DNA of 64,000 nt, taken from the NCBI GenBank assembly GCA_034440575.1, contig JAOTOL010001621.1:300001-364000 (forward strand), in the 5' to 3' direction. Each line of letters opens with the position of its first letter. Position 1 is the stretch's first letter. Below the pieces are notes generated by a model. It was not told the origin of the DNA and ran no database searches. It saw only the letters and a list, made by a program, of their open reading frames with translations. This document shows, one piece after another, positions 25,338 through 36,815 of the stretch. A program made the translations under genes and the position numbers. This DNA comes from Imbricaverruca yamaguchii (lineage: Eukaryota > Arthropoda > Thecostraca > Neoverrucidae).

Positions 25338-25696
25338 TGTAGCGGAGCGCGTGCGCTAGCCATCTAGCGGCCGGCTAAAGATTCAGCCATTGCTGAGCGA
25401 GCGCGCGCCATCTAGCGGCTGAGAACCAGTCATTCGCCCTTTTGGCGCAAGGTGACAGTGCTTATATAGGCCCGTTGCACCTCGTGTCTCTGCTCATCTA
25501 TAATGCTCTGTGTCCGACAGCCATCTGCCATTATCGCCGTGAACTCCTCTCACCTCGTTGACATGTACGCTTCACACACTCACACGTACATTCGTCTATT
25601 TGCCTACTTCAATGTCTTAACTAGGACATTTTGCTCCGGCTATAATACATGTATTGTCGTTACGTCATATAAATAAATCAGTGTTATCGTGTCCCA
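25338..25696 (+). mobile_element. LTR-like segment with promoter and polyadenylation signals
   Basis: The segment starts TGTAGCGG and could end at CCCA before TTTGGCGAGTGG. It holds a TATA box (CTTATATAGG, 25,461-25,470) and, about 200 bp later, an AATAAA (25,672-25,677). This TG...CA, TATA, poly(A) order and about 360-bp length resemble a solo or partial Gypsy-type LTR. The following GCGGCGGTGACACCCGTCACCGCCGC-like region is a strong hairpin. No second LTR or gag-pol is seen, so a host promoter is the main alternative. Confidence 0.35.
25357..25418 (+). promoter_or_regulatory. two CTCF-like sites upstream of the TATA box
   Basis: GCCATCTAGCGGC occurs twice, 48 bp apart (core positions about 25,359-25,371 and 25,407-25,419). 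The second is preceded by GC to give GCGCCATCTAGCGG. This agrees with the known CTCF half-consensus GCGCC(C/A)YCTAGTGG at all but one or two positions. Binding is inferred, not shown. Confidence 0.4.
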
Positions 25697-26286
25697 GTTT
25701 GGCGAGTGGTTTACGGGGCAAGCTGAGGCGGCGGCGGTGACACCCGTCACCGCCGCAACGGAATCCTCTTCTTCCTTTATGCTAAGGGAGGCGTCACGAT
25801 CGCACTAAGGGGGTGGAACGACCAGGCCGTGCACATCCCGGGTGGTACTTGGCAACGACGCCTCCCTGGTGGCTTTTCCACATCCTTCACGCCTATCCAT
25901 ACATCCACGCAACCACAGGCGCCACATAGGTGACTCGGAACACGACGACCTGCTAGACGAATTTAAATGGGACTTCCAACGTCAAAAATTAAACAGCACA
26001 GAAGCTCAGGGAAAGTTTCACCGCCCAGTGTTGCCAAACCATACGAAGCACTAACGACAATATCTACAAATTATGCAATTGGAACAGTCGCGTCAGTCGT
26101 TTACAAGTAGGCCTCGGAGCGGGTCATTAATATGCATCAGGGACAAACCAAGTCCACAGTGAAGTGGAGTACGACTCGCTAAGTGCTTGCGCAATACTGG
26201 ATGGCAAATTGTGGGCGAACTCGTTTGAGTACTATTAGGGATCAAACGATCGTGCGGAACGAAAGGAGCGAGTGACTGTTGCATGA
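25697..26286. other. spacer between the LTR-like segment and the CR1-like LINE
   Basis: Contains the GC-rich hairpin at about 25,727-25,757. The 5' end of the following LINE cannot be placed because no other copy extends this far. Confidence 0.35.
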
Positions 26287-26372
26287 ATGTTTAATGGGGT
26301 AGTTTTAAGGACCAGTGGAATCGGTTCGAATTTAATGCAGGTATTCAGCGGTCAGAAACGTCACTGCCGAAA

Positions 26373-27266
26373 TTGTATTGGAAATTTTACCTGCCATCAC
26401 TGCCACCCTTGGATCTCGCCGCCCCGAAAACGTCGATGCCGTGTGTGTACGGGGGATCATATGCCCAGGTGGTCACAGGCCACCAGGTAGCTGAGGCTTC
26501 CCCTACTGTGGAGGTGGCTGGGATCTCTCGAGATGGGAGTGTTGATAGTGAACAGAGGAGGGGTAGTTCTGGTAGGTCACAGGAGGGGAAGTGGCATGAG
26601 GTCAGGGGGTGGAGGATTTGGAGACGCGAACCTAAGGAAAGGGTCAGTGAGTGGCGGGTGGCAGGTGGTAGGAGCGGGAGGAAGTCTAGCCGAACGGCCC
26701 AGCGGGCAGGCATATTAACATCAAATATGTTCCAGGCATTGGATGACTGCCTCCAGGATAGTAGTAGTAAGGAGTCAGTGCTGGTCCTAGGAGACTCTCG
26801 TGTGCGACATTTAGAGCGGGTATTTTGTAAAGGTAGGAGCGACAGGAGGTGCATCACCAGGCCTGGTGCCAAGGTGAAGGACCTGGTACCTGTGGTGGCA
26901 CAGGTCACCAGTGATCAGTTTAATACAGTCATAGTGCGTGTAGGGGTAAATAACATAAATCCTGCTAGGAGTGAGGAGCTTCTGCGGGAGTACAGGGCCC
27001 TTCTGGCCACCCTGAAGGGTACCAATAGAGTCATTGTAACAGCAATTTTGCCTAGGGCTAGAGCCTCCCCTGAGTGGAGCTCTAGGGCACTGGCAGCTAA
27101 CGTCAGGGTAGGAAAGCTCTGCCATGAGCTAGGTTTTATATTTGTAGACGAGTGGAGCAGGTTTTATGCATCGTGGGACCTCTATCAGAGGGATGGCCTG
27201 CATTTCTCTGAGAAGGGGGTCCATGTGTTAGGCAAAGTGTACGAGCATGTCCTTCAGGGAAACTAG
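26373..27266 (+). CDS. CR1-like ORF1 protein with SGNH-hydrolase-like domain
   Basis: This open frame of up to 297 residues has a basic, low-complexity N-terminal half and an SGNH/GDSL-like C-terminal half. Block I is LVLGDSRVRHL (about residue 137). The segment VRVGVNNI is at the place of block III (G-x-N-D in true esterases; here the Asp is Asn). Near the end RDGLHFSEKGVH supplies the Asp and His of block V. Esterase-like ORF1 proteins are established for CR1-group LINEs and are thought to help ribonucleoprotein formation. The start is uncertain: an internal Met (MPCVYGGS, about residue 22) is equally plausible. In another phase just upstream a Cys/His-rich stretch (CRNCIGNFTCHHC) could be a former zinc finger separated by a frameshift. 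ORF2 begins only a few bases downstream. Confidence 0.8.
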   Translation: MYWKFYLPSLPPLDLAAPKTSMPCVYGGSYAQVVTGHQVAEASPTVEVAGISRDGSVDSEQRRGSSGRSQEGKWHEVRGWRIWRREPKERVSEWRVAGGRSGRKSSRTAQRAGILTSNMFQALDDCLQDSSSKESVLVLGDSRVRHLERVFCKGRSDRRCITRPGAKVKDLVPVVAQVTSDQFNTVIVRVGVNNINPARSEELLREYRALLATLKGTNRVIVTAILPRARASPEWSSRALAANVRVGKLCHELGFIFVDEWSRFYASWDLYQRDGLHFSEKGVHVLGKVYEHVLQGN

Positions 27267-27274
27267 GAAATGGG

Positions 27275-29755
27275 GTGGGGAGGGATGAAATTGCATTGCG
27301 ATCTCAGGAATATTCCAATAGTGTCAGCCAAGGCAATAGAACCTCAAAGTCTGCAAATAGGGACAGCAGCAATTCAAGGGGACAGAGTGATAGTTCATCT
27401 AGTGATAAAAGAACTCCTCAATATGAAAAAGCCAAAGGTGGTTATGAAGCATTTGTTAAGTGTATGATGTTTAATGCTCAGAGTATCCGTTCCAAATTTG
27501 ATGAGTTCAAGTGTTATGTTGCTGAGGAGGAACCAGATTTTGTTTGCATTACAGAGGCATGGGTCAGTGAAGGGTATTTTGGAGATAACTTTCAGGACTA
27601 TGAGATCCAGGGATACAATATGTTTTCGTGCAATAGGGGTCCCGCAATGAAAGGGGGTGGTGTAATGCTCTATATGAATAGCTTATTCAGTTCTCAAAAA
27701 GTAGCAGGTGGGGATAAAAATGTGTCTGTGGAGTCCATTTGGCTTCATGTCACTTTCGGGAAAGGCAACAGCAATACTCTTAGGATAGGAGCTTTCTACC
27801 GATCAGGAACCCTGCCACATTATCAGCAACCGGAGCTTGACAAGGTGATTTGTGAGATCAGTAGAAACTTTAAGAGGAAGTGCCTTATTCTTGGTGACTT
27901 TAATCTAAAGGGTTATGAAAATGCTGGTGTTGGCTCCCCATCATGCAAAATGTTTAGGAAATGCCTTGAAGAGGACCTGTTCTTACACCAGTTTGTATCG
28001 GAACCTACCAGGCACGGCTCATTCTTGGACCTTGTATTCTCGGATTTAAGTGACTTGGTTCAAGACTTGACTGTAGGCGAAACTCTGGGAAAAAGTGACC
28101 ATAACATAGGTCCGATTATGGTTATGGTCATTCAAGGCACATGTAAGGGAAATTATCAAGGATAATTTGGCAAAGGTTCCAAATTTCAACAAACAGACTT
28201 TGACGGCATGAGAGCGGCTTTAAGTGCCATCAGATAGGAAGAAAAATTATCCAATGTAAATGCCTGTGAACTGTGGGAAAAGTTCAAATCTCACTTGAAG
28301 GAAACTCAGATTAGACATGTCCTCCAAAAGCAAAGACGCAAAAGAAGGGTAGGAAAGCCAGCATGGCTTACACCAGACTTGATAAAAGCAATTAAGGCTA
28401 AGAAAACTGCATTTAAAGTCTTTAAAGAAGCCTCAAATGTCGTTAATCTAAAGGCGTATCGAAAAGCTAGAGACACTGTGAAGCAAAAAACCAGAGCAGC
28501 AAAGCGAGCAAAATAACTGGATTTAGCTAGAAACTGTAATAGGGACAGTAAAAAGTTATTTAGTCTCTACAAGCTGAGTAAAGTTTCTAGCACAGTTGGT
28601 CCACTGGAAGTAAACGGGACTACATTGGGTGAGGATAGTGAGATGGTTGAGGAGCTGAGCAAGCAGTTCAAATCCGTGTTTACATTGGAAGATATGACCA
28701 ATCTGCCGACCGTACACCATAGTTCAGTGACATGGGATCTGACAAATGATGCTGATTTCATTGATAGTGATGTTGTTTACAATCATATCAGGAAAATAAA
28801 GCCAAACAAGGCAGCAGGACCTGATTATATTTATGCCAGGGTGTTACGGGAAACTGAAAAGGAACTGGCATTTCCACTTACGATAATATTTTGTAGATCA
28901 GTTTCACAAAATGAAATTCCAACCGATTGGACAAGGGCAAATGTAGTTCCTATTTTCAAGAAAGGAGAAAGAGGGAAAGTTGAAAACTGTAGGCCAGTAA
29001 GTCTCACATCCCTAGTCTGCAAGGTACTCGAATCAATTATCAAGGATAGAATAGTTAGTTATCTGGAAGGTAGCAGATTGATTCAAGATACTCAACATGG
29101 GTTTAGAAAAGGACGATCGTGTCTCACAAACATCTTGGACTTTTTTAACTTCGCCACAGAACAATTTGATCAGGGAAATCAGGTTGATGTAGCATATCAG
29201 AAGGCACTGAGAATGCTTGGGGCAATAAATAGGAATGTATCATACATAAGTGAGGAAGTGATCCGGAAGCTTTACTATGCATACGTCAGGCCACATTTGG
29301 AATACTGCATCCAAGCTTGGTCTCCTAGCTATGAAAAAGATTGTTGGCTTTTAGAGAGAGTACAAAAGAGGGCTACAAAAATGGTTAATGGCATAAGCAA
29401 CCTGGCATATGAGGAAAGATTGAAGAAATTGAATATGTTTTCACTTAGATATAGAAGGCTGAGAGGAGATCTCATCAAGGTCTTTAAATTTGTCCATGGT
29501 CTGGAAAGGGGATGCCTTGGGGAAATGTGTGAATTGAACAGAAATGATGCAATTAGAGGTCATAAATTCAAAATTAAAGTTAACCACCGCAGAACAAGGT
29601 TAAGGCAAACTTTCTTCACCAACAGGGTAGTAGAACACTGGAACCAGCTGCCAGAAAACATTGTCAGTAGCAGCACATTGAACATCTTTAAAAACAGCAT
29701 AGACAGTCATTATAAGAATAGAGGGCTTGCTTTTCAGTATTACAGGGAGGGCTGA
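27275..29755 (+). pseudogene. CR1-like ORF2, endonuclease and reverse transcriptase, inactivated
   Basis: The APE-type endonuclease is readable from 27,465: MFNAQSI (Asn), ITEAW (catalytic Glu), LILGDFN (Asp-Asn) and GKSDHN (Asp-His). Just after SDHN an insertion of about 22 bp (near 28,109-28,131) breaks the frame. Relative to copy B, in-frame stops follow at about 28,236 (TGG to TAG) and 28,514. The RT fingers are open again from 28,625 (KPNKAAGPD, PIFKKG, QHGFRKGRS), but the frame jumps from VDVAY to KALRML. The missing piece in copy B carries DFSKAFD, GVPQGS and FADDL, so the catalytic palm is gone. The C-terminal part is intact to 29,755. Confidence 0.9.
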
Positions 29756-29858
29756 TTGACAGATTTGGTGGGCAACTGTTTCAGTGAACAGAGTGCAACC
29801 AAGAAGGGCCCTTGTGGCTCATAGTTGCACTCATCTTTTATGTCTTTATGTCTTTATG

Positions 29859-30523
29859 AGTGGATGGTGGATGTACTGTGTTGTCTAGGGTACACGGGTG
29901 GGTCCTGTAAATGGACGAGTGTCGGCCGCGGTGGCAGTGCCCATGTGTACCCAAATCATAACCATCCAACAGCGCCACGTCACACCCCAAGCCCACAACC
30001 TCTCCTCGCTACATGACCAACCGGACGCACCCACGGGCGTATATGATGTGGATAGATGTCTGGTCTAGCGAAAAGAAAATTCGTGTAGTGGTGGCGACCG
30101 CCCACAGGAGAGTTGCAAGGACGTCGGAGCAGTTGCAGAAGTGGTGGGCGAGGGGTGACGAAACGCCAGCAACCACCTAGCCAGCCCGGCGGCACCCAGC
30201 CGCAGTCGCCCGCACAGCGACCATCCAGCCGGCCCAGCGGTGGCCAACCACACAGTCGCCAACCGCTCAATGCCTAGAGCCCGCTCCGGCACCGCCCAGC
30301 CCGACGTGGCCCGGACCCCCTACAATACCAAGGTTTGAAGGAAAATATCTTCTTCGTATTCCATCACTCAGCAATTATCCTGTCCTCATTCAGGATTGCA
30401 AAGTATAAATCCAGCCCTGGTAGACGGTACTTACTCCACGGCCCTGGTCACTCACAGCGAACGGTATCACGGGTTTGCATCATCTGTCCGAGCAGCTTTT
30501 TATGCATTGACCATTTGTATGCA
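29859..30523. other. unique spacer
   Basis: Flank between the LINE tail and the first piggyBac-type element. Open frames on the minus strand at 29,980-30,292 are GC-driven and lack a recognisable domain. Confidence 0.3.
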
Positions 30524-31357
30524 GTCTCTCCGGTCAGATCCTTACACCCCGTCCGGGAGGGGGGGGCGGATAGTAACCCCATCTAAAATCCAAACTAAGC
30601 GTCGCACAAAAACCAAAGAGGTGTCATCGGAAAGCGCTCGACGAGTAGGGCTCGAGTCCTCCCCCAAAACAATTTCACCACAAAAGTGACGTCACTAGGA
30701 GGGCTGGATTTTCACGACTTTTCACGACTTCCATTATGTTTTTGGCTCTGGAGAGTTCATTTTGGTGGATATTTGAGAAAACAAAAATTATTTGGAATCA
30801 GAAAAGGACAGCGAAATCCACCAGTGCCATAACATTTCGCCCAACATTTTTTTTTTTTTTTTTAAATGTCAAAATTTTGAGTTTTCAAGTTTTCTTTAAT
30901 TCTCATTTTCTAATGGGTAGAGCAGGCCGATAAACGTTGAAAGTAAAGTTGCTCTAATAAAAAAATGCTTACTTTAGCCAGAATCTTCCATTTGAACTCT
31001 AATAGGCAAATATGCAAAATGTATAAGGAGCCAAAAATGAGAAGAAAAAAAACGCATTTCGTACGTTTTGTTGCATCTCTAAAGATACGGAAACGCTGAA
31101 AGTTTCATTAAAATATCTGTATCCGTTAAAGCGTGGCGACTGGTTGAACGTTTTTGGAGGTTACCTCACTTGACCTAGATTAACTCGTTGACCCTAGATG
31201 ACCTGACTTCAAAAGTTTGACATAGCATGGCAGATTGATGTGAAAAAGGCACACCAAACTTCGACTCGCTGCGCCACGCGCCATTCGTTTACTACCCGCG
31301 AAAAAACCTCGGGGGAGGGGGGGGCGGTTGAAGACCACCCCTCAGGTACGGCGCGGG
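30524..31357 (+). mobile_element. piggyBac-type MITE, copy 1
   Basis: A non-autonomous element of about 830 bp from the family defined by the 31,438-32,284 copy. Its left end is eroded (CTCTCCGGTCAG instead of CGTCTTTCCGGTCA). Its right end is GGCGCGGGTTAG, one base from the expected GGGTTAA. Internal landmarks shared by the family are AAAACCAAAGAGGTGTCATC, GGAAAGCGCTCGACG, TTTTCACGACTT and GACCCTAGATGACCTGAC. It has no coding capacity. Confidence 0.75.
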
Positions 31358-31437
31358 TTAGTTGCCACTTTATCCACGTTCTACCGTTCACCTTGCCATT
31401 AATGGGTACCAATGTCACCCATGCATTAATGTATTAA

Positions 31438-32284
31438 CCCGCGCCGTCTTTCCGGTCAACTCCTCCCACCCCGTCTCGGGGGGGGAGGGGGCGGTTGAAG
31501 ACCCCTCCTCTAAAATCCAAACTAAGCATCGCACGAAAACGAAAGAGGTGTCATCGGAAAGCGCTCGACGTGTAGGGTCCGGGTCCACCATCCAAATCAA
31601 TTTCCCGCCAAAATTGACGTTACCAGGGAGCTAGATTTTCACGACTTTTCACGACTTACATTATGTGTTTAGCCCTGGTGAGTTTATTTCTGGGGATATA
31701 TGATAAAAAACAAAATGTGCTTGGAATGAGAAAAGGATAGCGAAACCGACCAGGGCTTTAAGTTTTTTGGCCCCCGAAAATAAATATTTCATTCTTTTGA
31801 GATGTCAAAATTTTGAGTTTTCACATTTTCCTTAATTTTCCTCCTCCGTGGGTAGAGCGGACCGAGAAACGTTGTTGGAAGTCAACTTGCCCTAATAAAA
31901 CATGGCTACTTTAGCCAGAATCCTGTATTTGAACTACAATTTGGCAAATACACAAAATGTATATGTAGTCAAAAACGAAAAAATGAAAAATTCAACTCGT
32001 ACGCTTTATTACATCCGTAAAGATAAGCAAACGTTGAAAGTTTCATTAAAATGTCTGTATCCGTTAAAGCGTGACGACTGGTTGAACTCTTCTGGCGGTG
32101 ACCTCATTTCACCTTGACTAACTCGTTGACCCTAGATGACCTGACCTAAACAAATTGCATCAGCATGTCAAATTGATGTGGAAAAAGGTATGCAAATTTG
32201 GGCGCGCTGCCGTGCGTCGTTCATCCGCTAGCCGCGAAAGACCTGAAGGGGGGGGGCGGTTGAAGACCCCCGAGACGGGACGGG
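31438..32284 (+). mobile_element. piggyBac-type MITE, copy 2 (best preserved)
   Basis: The element is flanked by TTAA on both sides (31,434-31,437 and 32,285-32,288). It begins CCCGCGCCGTCT and ends with the near-complement GACGGGACGGG. TTAA target duplication with CCC...GGG ends is the established hallmark of piggyBac transposons. The 847-bp body has no transposase, so mobility would need an enzyme from elsewhere. A subterminal GGTTGAAGACCCC block also occurs inverted near both ends. Confidence 0.8.
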
Positions 32285-32785
32285 TTAATATTTCCCAATT
32301 CGTCACAGCCACTGAATCTGCTTGAGACACAGCTGCTCTTCTTGCGCATTTCGATCAATGGATATTGACGCCATCAGAGAGGCAAATTCTATCAGCAGCG
32401 AAACTGAACTTACTTCCACTATGGTAATTATTACATGCACTGACAGCAGCGCTACCAGAAATGATTTTGGGTGCGGGAACCTTATGGCTTTATTCGTGTC
32501 CCTCGCAATTATATGAAGAATCCTTACGTCTGCCATGCGCTCCTACTGTCCAACATCTTGGACCTCTGTATATTTGCTCTTTATATGCTTTTTATTTGTT
32601 TCATCTAATAAGGTCCGGTCACACGGGGTCAGGTCATCTCGGATCATTGTTTGGTCACACAATGTCATGGTATAATACTTCGGTGGCTCTAAAACAAATT
32701 AAAAAATGAATTCACAAGGAACAGTAGCAATCGGCATAAGACGACATTGCGGGCGCAATATCGCCAAGGCAGCTGACTCGCACCA

Positions 32786-32814
32786 AAAACCCCACCTTCC
32801 GAAGGTGGGGTTTT
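32786..32814. repeat. near-perfect hairpin with 14-bp arms
   Basis: AAAACCCCACCTTC is followed by one base and then GAAGGTGGGGTTTT. The stem is C/G-rich with an A/T base. It does not match the histone-mRNA stem-loop. It may be the centre of a small inverted-repeat element, but no longer arms are seen. Confidence 0.6.
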
Positions 32815-32954
32815 CACGTGACCTATGTTTGCAAGCTTTAAATACCTGGGCGCCAAATGACTCTATCGTCGGCGCGCCCTTAAACCCAAATAATCAAGTC
32901 AAGCTTTACACACCATTTTAAACAAATTATAATGATTCACACAACTTTGTTGTA

Positions 32955-33548
32955 CTAACATGTTTTAATGACATTTTTATGAAACGTTCAGCATTTCTTT
33001 ATCTTTACTGAGGAAACAAAACAAACCAGAGGATTTGTAATTTTGTCTCCTCTTTTATGGCATTATCTTTCCACGTTTAACTATTATGGCCAAAGAGGTT
33101 GATTCTGGTTAAAATAAGCAGTATTTCAGGAAAGCAAGTTGACTTCAAACAGCGTGTCGTTTCCCCTCTGCACATTAGAAGAAGAGAAATGAAAGAAAAT
33201 TGAAAACTGAAGATTTTGAAACAAAAAATAGAATTTTGTTTGGGCGAAAATTTTAGGGCCGTTGTAGATATTGCGTTACTTTTCTGATTCCAAATATTGT
33301 ATCTTCAAATCTCCCCAAAATAAACTCTCCGGAGCCAAAAACATGATTCCATTTGTGGAAACATAGCCCCCTAGTGACGTCACTTTTCGAGATGGGATAC
33401 AATTTTCGGGAGTGGTTTCTGATACTGCTCGTCGAGCGCTTTCCGATGACACCTCTTCGTTTTCATGCGACGTTTAGTTTGGGGATTATAGGGGGTGTCA
33501 ACCCCCCTCCGAGATAGGGTGTGAAGATCTGACCGGAAAGACGAAGGG
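32955..33548 (-). mobile_element. piggyBac-type MITE, copy 3 (truncated)
   Basis: Reverse-oriented family member. The element's left end lies at the right (TGACCGGAAAGACGAAGGG next to TTAA at 33,549-33,552). The other end fades at about 32,955, so about 250 bp is missing. It shares its TTAA with copy 4, and the two stand head to tail. Confidence 0.7.
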
Positions 33549-33552
33549 TTAA

Positions 33553-34388
33553 CCCCTGCCGTCTCGGGAGTCTTCAACCGACCCTCCTCCGGTTTTTCGC
33601 GGATAGCGGACGAACGGCGCGCGGCAGCGCTCCCAGATCTTGCATGCCTTTTCCCACATCAATTTGACAAGCTGATTCAAATTTTTTAGGTCAGGTTATC
33701 TATGGCCAACGAGTTAGTCAAGGTCAAGTGAGGTCACCTCCAAAAACGTTCAACCTCTCGTCACGCTTTAGCGGATGCAGACATTTTAATGAAACTTTCA
33801 GCGTTTGCTTATCTTTACGGATGCAACAAAACGTACGAGTGGAATGTTTCATTTTTTTCTCGATATTGACTAAATTTTGCATATTTGCCAAATTGAAGTT
33901 CAAATACAGGATTCAGGCTAAAGTAAGCATTTTTTAATGGCGCAAGTCGACTTCCAACAACGTTTCTCGGTCTGCTCTACCCATTGGAAAAGGAAAATTT
34001 AAAAAAAACTTGAAAATTAAAATTTTGAAATTTAAAGAACAATTTTTTTTTTTTTTTTTGGGGGGGGTAAAACAAATATAGCCCTGGTCGATTTCGCTGT
34101 CCCTTTCTCATTCCAAATTAACTTGGTTTATTCATATATCCACAAAATGAACTCCCCAGGATCAAAAACATAATGTAGGTCGTGAAAAGTGAAAATCTAG
34201 CCCCCTGGTTTCGTCACTTTTTGGGGAAATTGTTTTGGAGGGTGGACTCGGACCATACTCGTCGAGCGCTTTCCGATGACAACTCTTTGGTCTTCGTGCG
34301 ATGCTTAGTTTGGATTTTAGAGGGGGTCTTCAACCGCCCCCTCCCCCCGAGACGGGGTGGGAGGATTTGACCGGAAAGACGGCGCGTG
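33553..34388 (-). mobile_element. piggyBac-type MITE, copy 4
   Basis: Full-length reverse-oriented copy between TTAA at 33,549-33,552 and TTAA at 34,389-34,392, body 836 bp. On the plus strand it starts CCCCTGCCGTCTCGGGAG and ends GGAAAGACGGCGCGTG. The family core (GTCGAGCGCTTTCCGATGAC) is at about 34,261. A T-run followed by a G-run near 34,047-34,067 probably reflects poly(A)-like slippage inside the element. Confidence 0.78.
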
Positions 34389-34392
34389 TTAA

Positions 34393-35489
34393 GAAATTTG
34401 CCTGAGATGACATCAAGGCAGAATTATGTACCGAATACATTATTGACGATTCGTTGGTAGAACCTAAATGCTTCGAACTTCTAGCTTAGTCCGCATGCCA
34501 AGGACAGTGTCAGAAACTCTGATGACAGTGCATAATATTGGGAATTGGTAGATCTTAAACTAAAAAATCCCGAGCCAAATAATCACCAGATCTAACAAAA
34601 GATAGTTCAGACATGTTGACAATGAATTGCAGATTTTTATCTGGGGTGGACAAATTTCAAACCGTTCACCAATTTTTCACAAACAATGTAGTTTTAGAAA
34701 ATTGACTTATTTTGACAGCATATCTACATTTTAACATGGTCAAAACCCGAGTCAATTTTTTTTAACGTTCATTTTCTTTTCTGTTACTTATCCGCTGGGG
34801 TCTCAGCTGCACGATCTGAGGTGGACATTTCATCAGTCATGTCAAGGTTTTGACATAGGTTGGCAAAAAGACCGGTAGTTCCAATTGTGCGAACTACACA
34901 GGCCCTTGCATATGCTGTTTAAAGCGTCTAATTTATCAATATTCATTTTGCAGTTCATTGCAATGGACGGTAATGGATCTAAGGCAATTTTCCCACTCGT
35001 CATGCACTTGAATGATTGCATAAATAAGCATCAAAGTGAAAAGCATTGGATCATGCATAAATAGTTCCAATAACAGCCACCAGAGGCGCTGCAATCGATG
35101 TCCGCACTAGTTGCCTATCGCACACACAAGACGGCAGTGTAGAATATGCAAAATTTTTGACCTGATCTAACACCATTGAACTTGTCATATATTTTAAATC
35201 AGAATGTTTATATCATTCTTTATCATGTTCTGCACGAAACGTTTTCCTCTTACTGCAATAAGAAGAAAATTTGACCTGATCTCAGTTTAGTAACATTGCC
35301 CTTGATTAACATTTCACATCGTCAAATACAATATCGTAATTATTTAGGTCTAAAAATATGGTGCACGAAATCCGATGAGTTTTTGGTTGGGAAGGGATCT
35401 ACTACGTTGACACTTGCCCCCCCCCCCTCCACCCCAATGTTTTAAATATCGACACCCCGCCTACGCTTGTTTCCTGTCTGTGCGATTGC
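34393..35489. other. AT-rich unique sequence
   Basis: No gene, splice-supported exon or repeat family recognised. Confidence 0.4.
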
Positions 35490-36815
35490 TAGTTATAATT
35501 CTGAGTGTAAACCTAATGTTGTAAAGATGTGTACGTGTGTGTCTGATTGGAGGTGACGAGTTTGGTGGGAATGTGGATGACCTAAAGTAGTAGTGGTGTG
35601 CGAAGACGTTTGCCATTGTTTGTGGGTCCGCTGTGGTGTTGTTGTGTCAGTGGGATGGCATTGGTTGCGGGTCTTTGTCGGTCCTGGAATGTTTTCAGGA
35701 GTATCCAAATTTCGCCAAGAGGGGTGAATCTATTAAATTGGTTGCAAAATGTATTCCACGAAGTATTTTTTGGCGTCTTTGATGGTTCTTTTGCACAGTG
35801 ATCTGCGTTGTTTGCATACTGTGAGCGTTTCCGGTGCTCGATGCCTTTCATATTTGTGTCGTGCGTGGTTCCTCGCGCGGATCTTCCGGTGGCACTCGTC
35901 GTCATACTACCAGGGAGCCGCGCGAGGTTTGTGTTGGTGACGCGTGTTTTGTTTGCGGTATGCGTTGTCCTGTAATGAGAAGGTTGTCTGCGAATTGTTC
36001 TGGCGAGAGGTGTGGGCTGTGAGCTGTTTGTGCGGGTAGAGACTCTGAAAAGGGGGTCCAGGATACTTTTTGAAATTCCATCGGTCCGTCGATTGATTGG
36101 GTGGGCCAATGGTAGGGATTTGGTTGAAGGTGGTTATTATAGGTGCTTGGTCGCTGAAGTGAGGGTCACCATCGCATGCCCAGGATAGGGTAAGGGCTAG
36201 GTGCAAGGATGCAAGGGTTACATCTAGGGTCGTAGGGAGGTGGGAGCTAATTGGGACGAGGTAGGTTGGTGATCCGGTGTTGAGTATTGTGAGGCTGTGT
36301 TGGGTGGCTTGTGTGATGAGTGTAAGTGATTTGCGGTCAGGTTGTGCTATGCGAGTGTCCCATGGTGGATGGTGTACATTGAAGTATACGGTTAATATGA
36401 CTGGAGTGTTAATTTGGTCAAGTGATTTGTTTAATTCCGATTAATTCCGAGAGGGTTTCTGTGTTTCGGGAGGGGAGTCGTATATGTTGACGAGTGTGTA
36501 AGCTGTGTGCAAAATTGGATTTCGGTGAGTAGTGTATCTGCTGTGGTGTTGAAATGTATTATGCGGTGAGGTGTTGTGCTCCTAATGTATGTGCAGACAC
36601 CGCCTGATCTGTGTGTGTTGTGAGTGTCTAAGGACGAGTGAGTGTAGTGAGGAATGTTAAATCTATAGGGATCGTTTGGTTTGAAGTGGGTTTCTTGAAG
36701 GCATAGTGTTGTGCGATTTGTTTGTAGTGCATAATGTTTAAATTCCGGCCAGTGTCTAAGGAGTCCGTGTGTGTTCCATTGTAAAATTGTGCTTATTGTT
36801 TGTGTGTGTTGGCGC
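35490..36815 (-). pseudogene. LINE ORF2 fragment, APE endonuclease and linker
   Basis: Starting near 36,810 the minus strand reads ILQWNTHGLLRHWPEFK (endonuclease Asn motif) and TLCLQETHFKP (catalytic Glu). Further on comes LDVTLASLHLALTLSW and the degenerate final motif FSDQAPI, where active enzymes have SDHxP. The linker WWYDDECHRKIRARN and ERHRAPETLTVCKQRRSLCK is typical of the stretch before the RT. Frames change at least twice. No RT motif was found. Confidence 0.65.

Larger units (their letters stand above)
26287..29858 (+). mobile_element. CR1-like LINE, copy A (ORF1 intact, ORF2 broken)
   Basis: A non-LTR retrotransposon with ORF1 (SGNH-like domain), ORF2 (endonuclease plus reverse transcriptase) and a 3' tail of TTTATGTC octamers (29,837-29,858). 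Tandem octamers at the 3' end are typical of CR1-group LINEs. It is very similar to copy B at 42.2-45.6 kb over the shared region. The 5' limit is uncertain. It cannot be autonomous: ORF2 has nonsense codons, an insertion and a deletion of about 540 bp in the RT palm. Confidence 0.92.
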
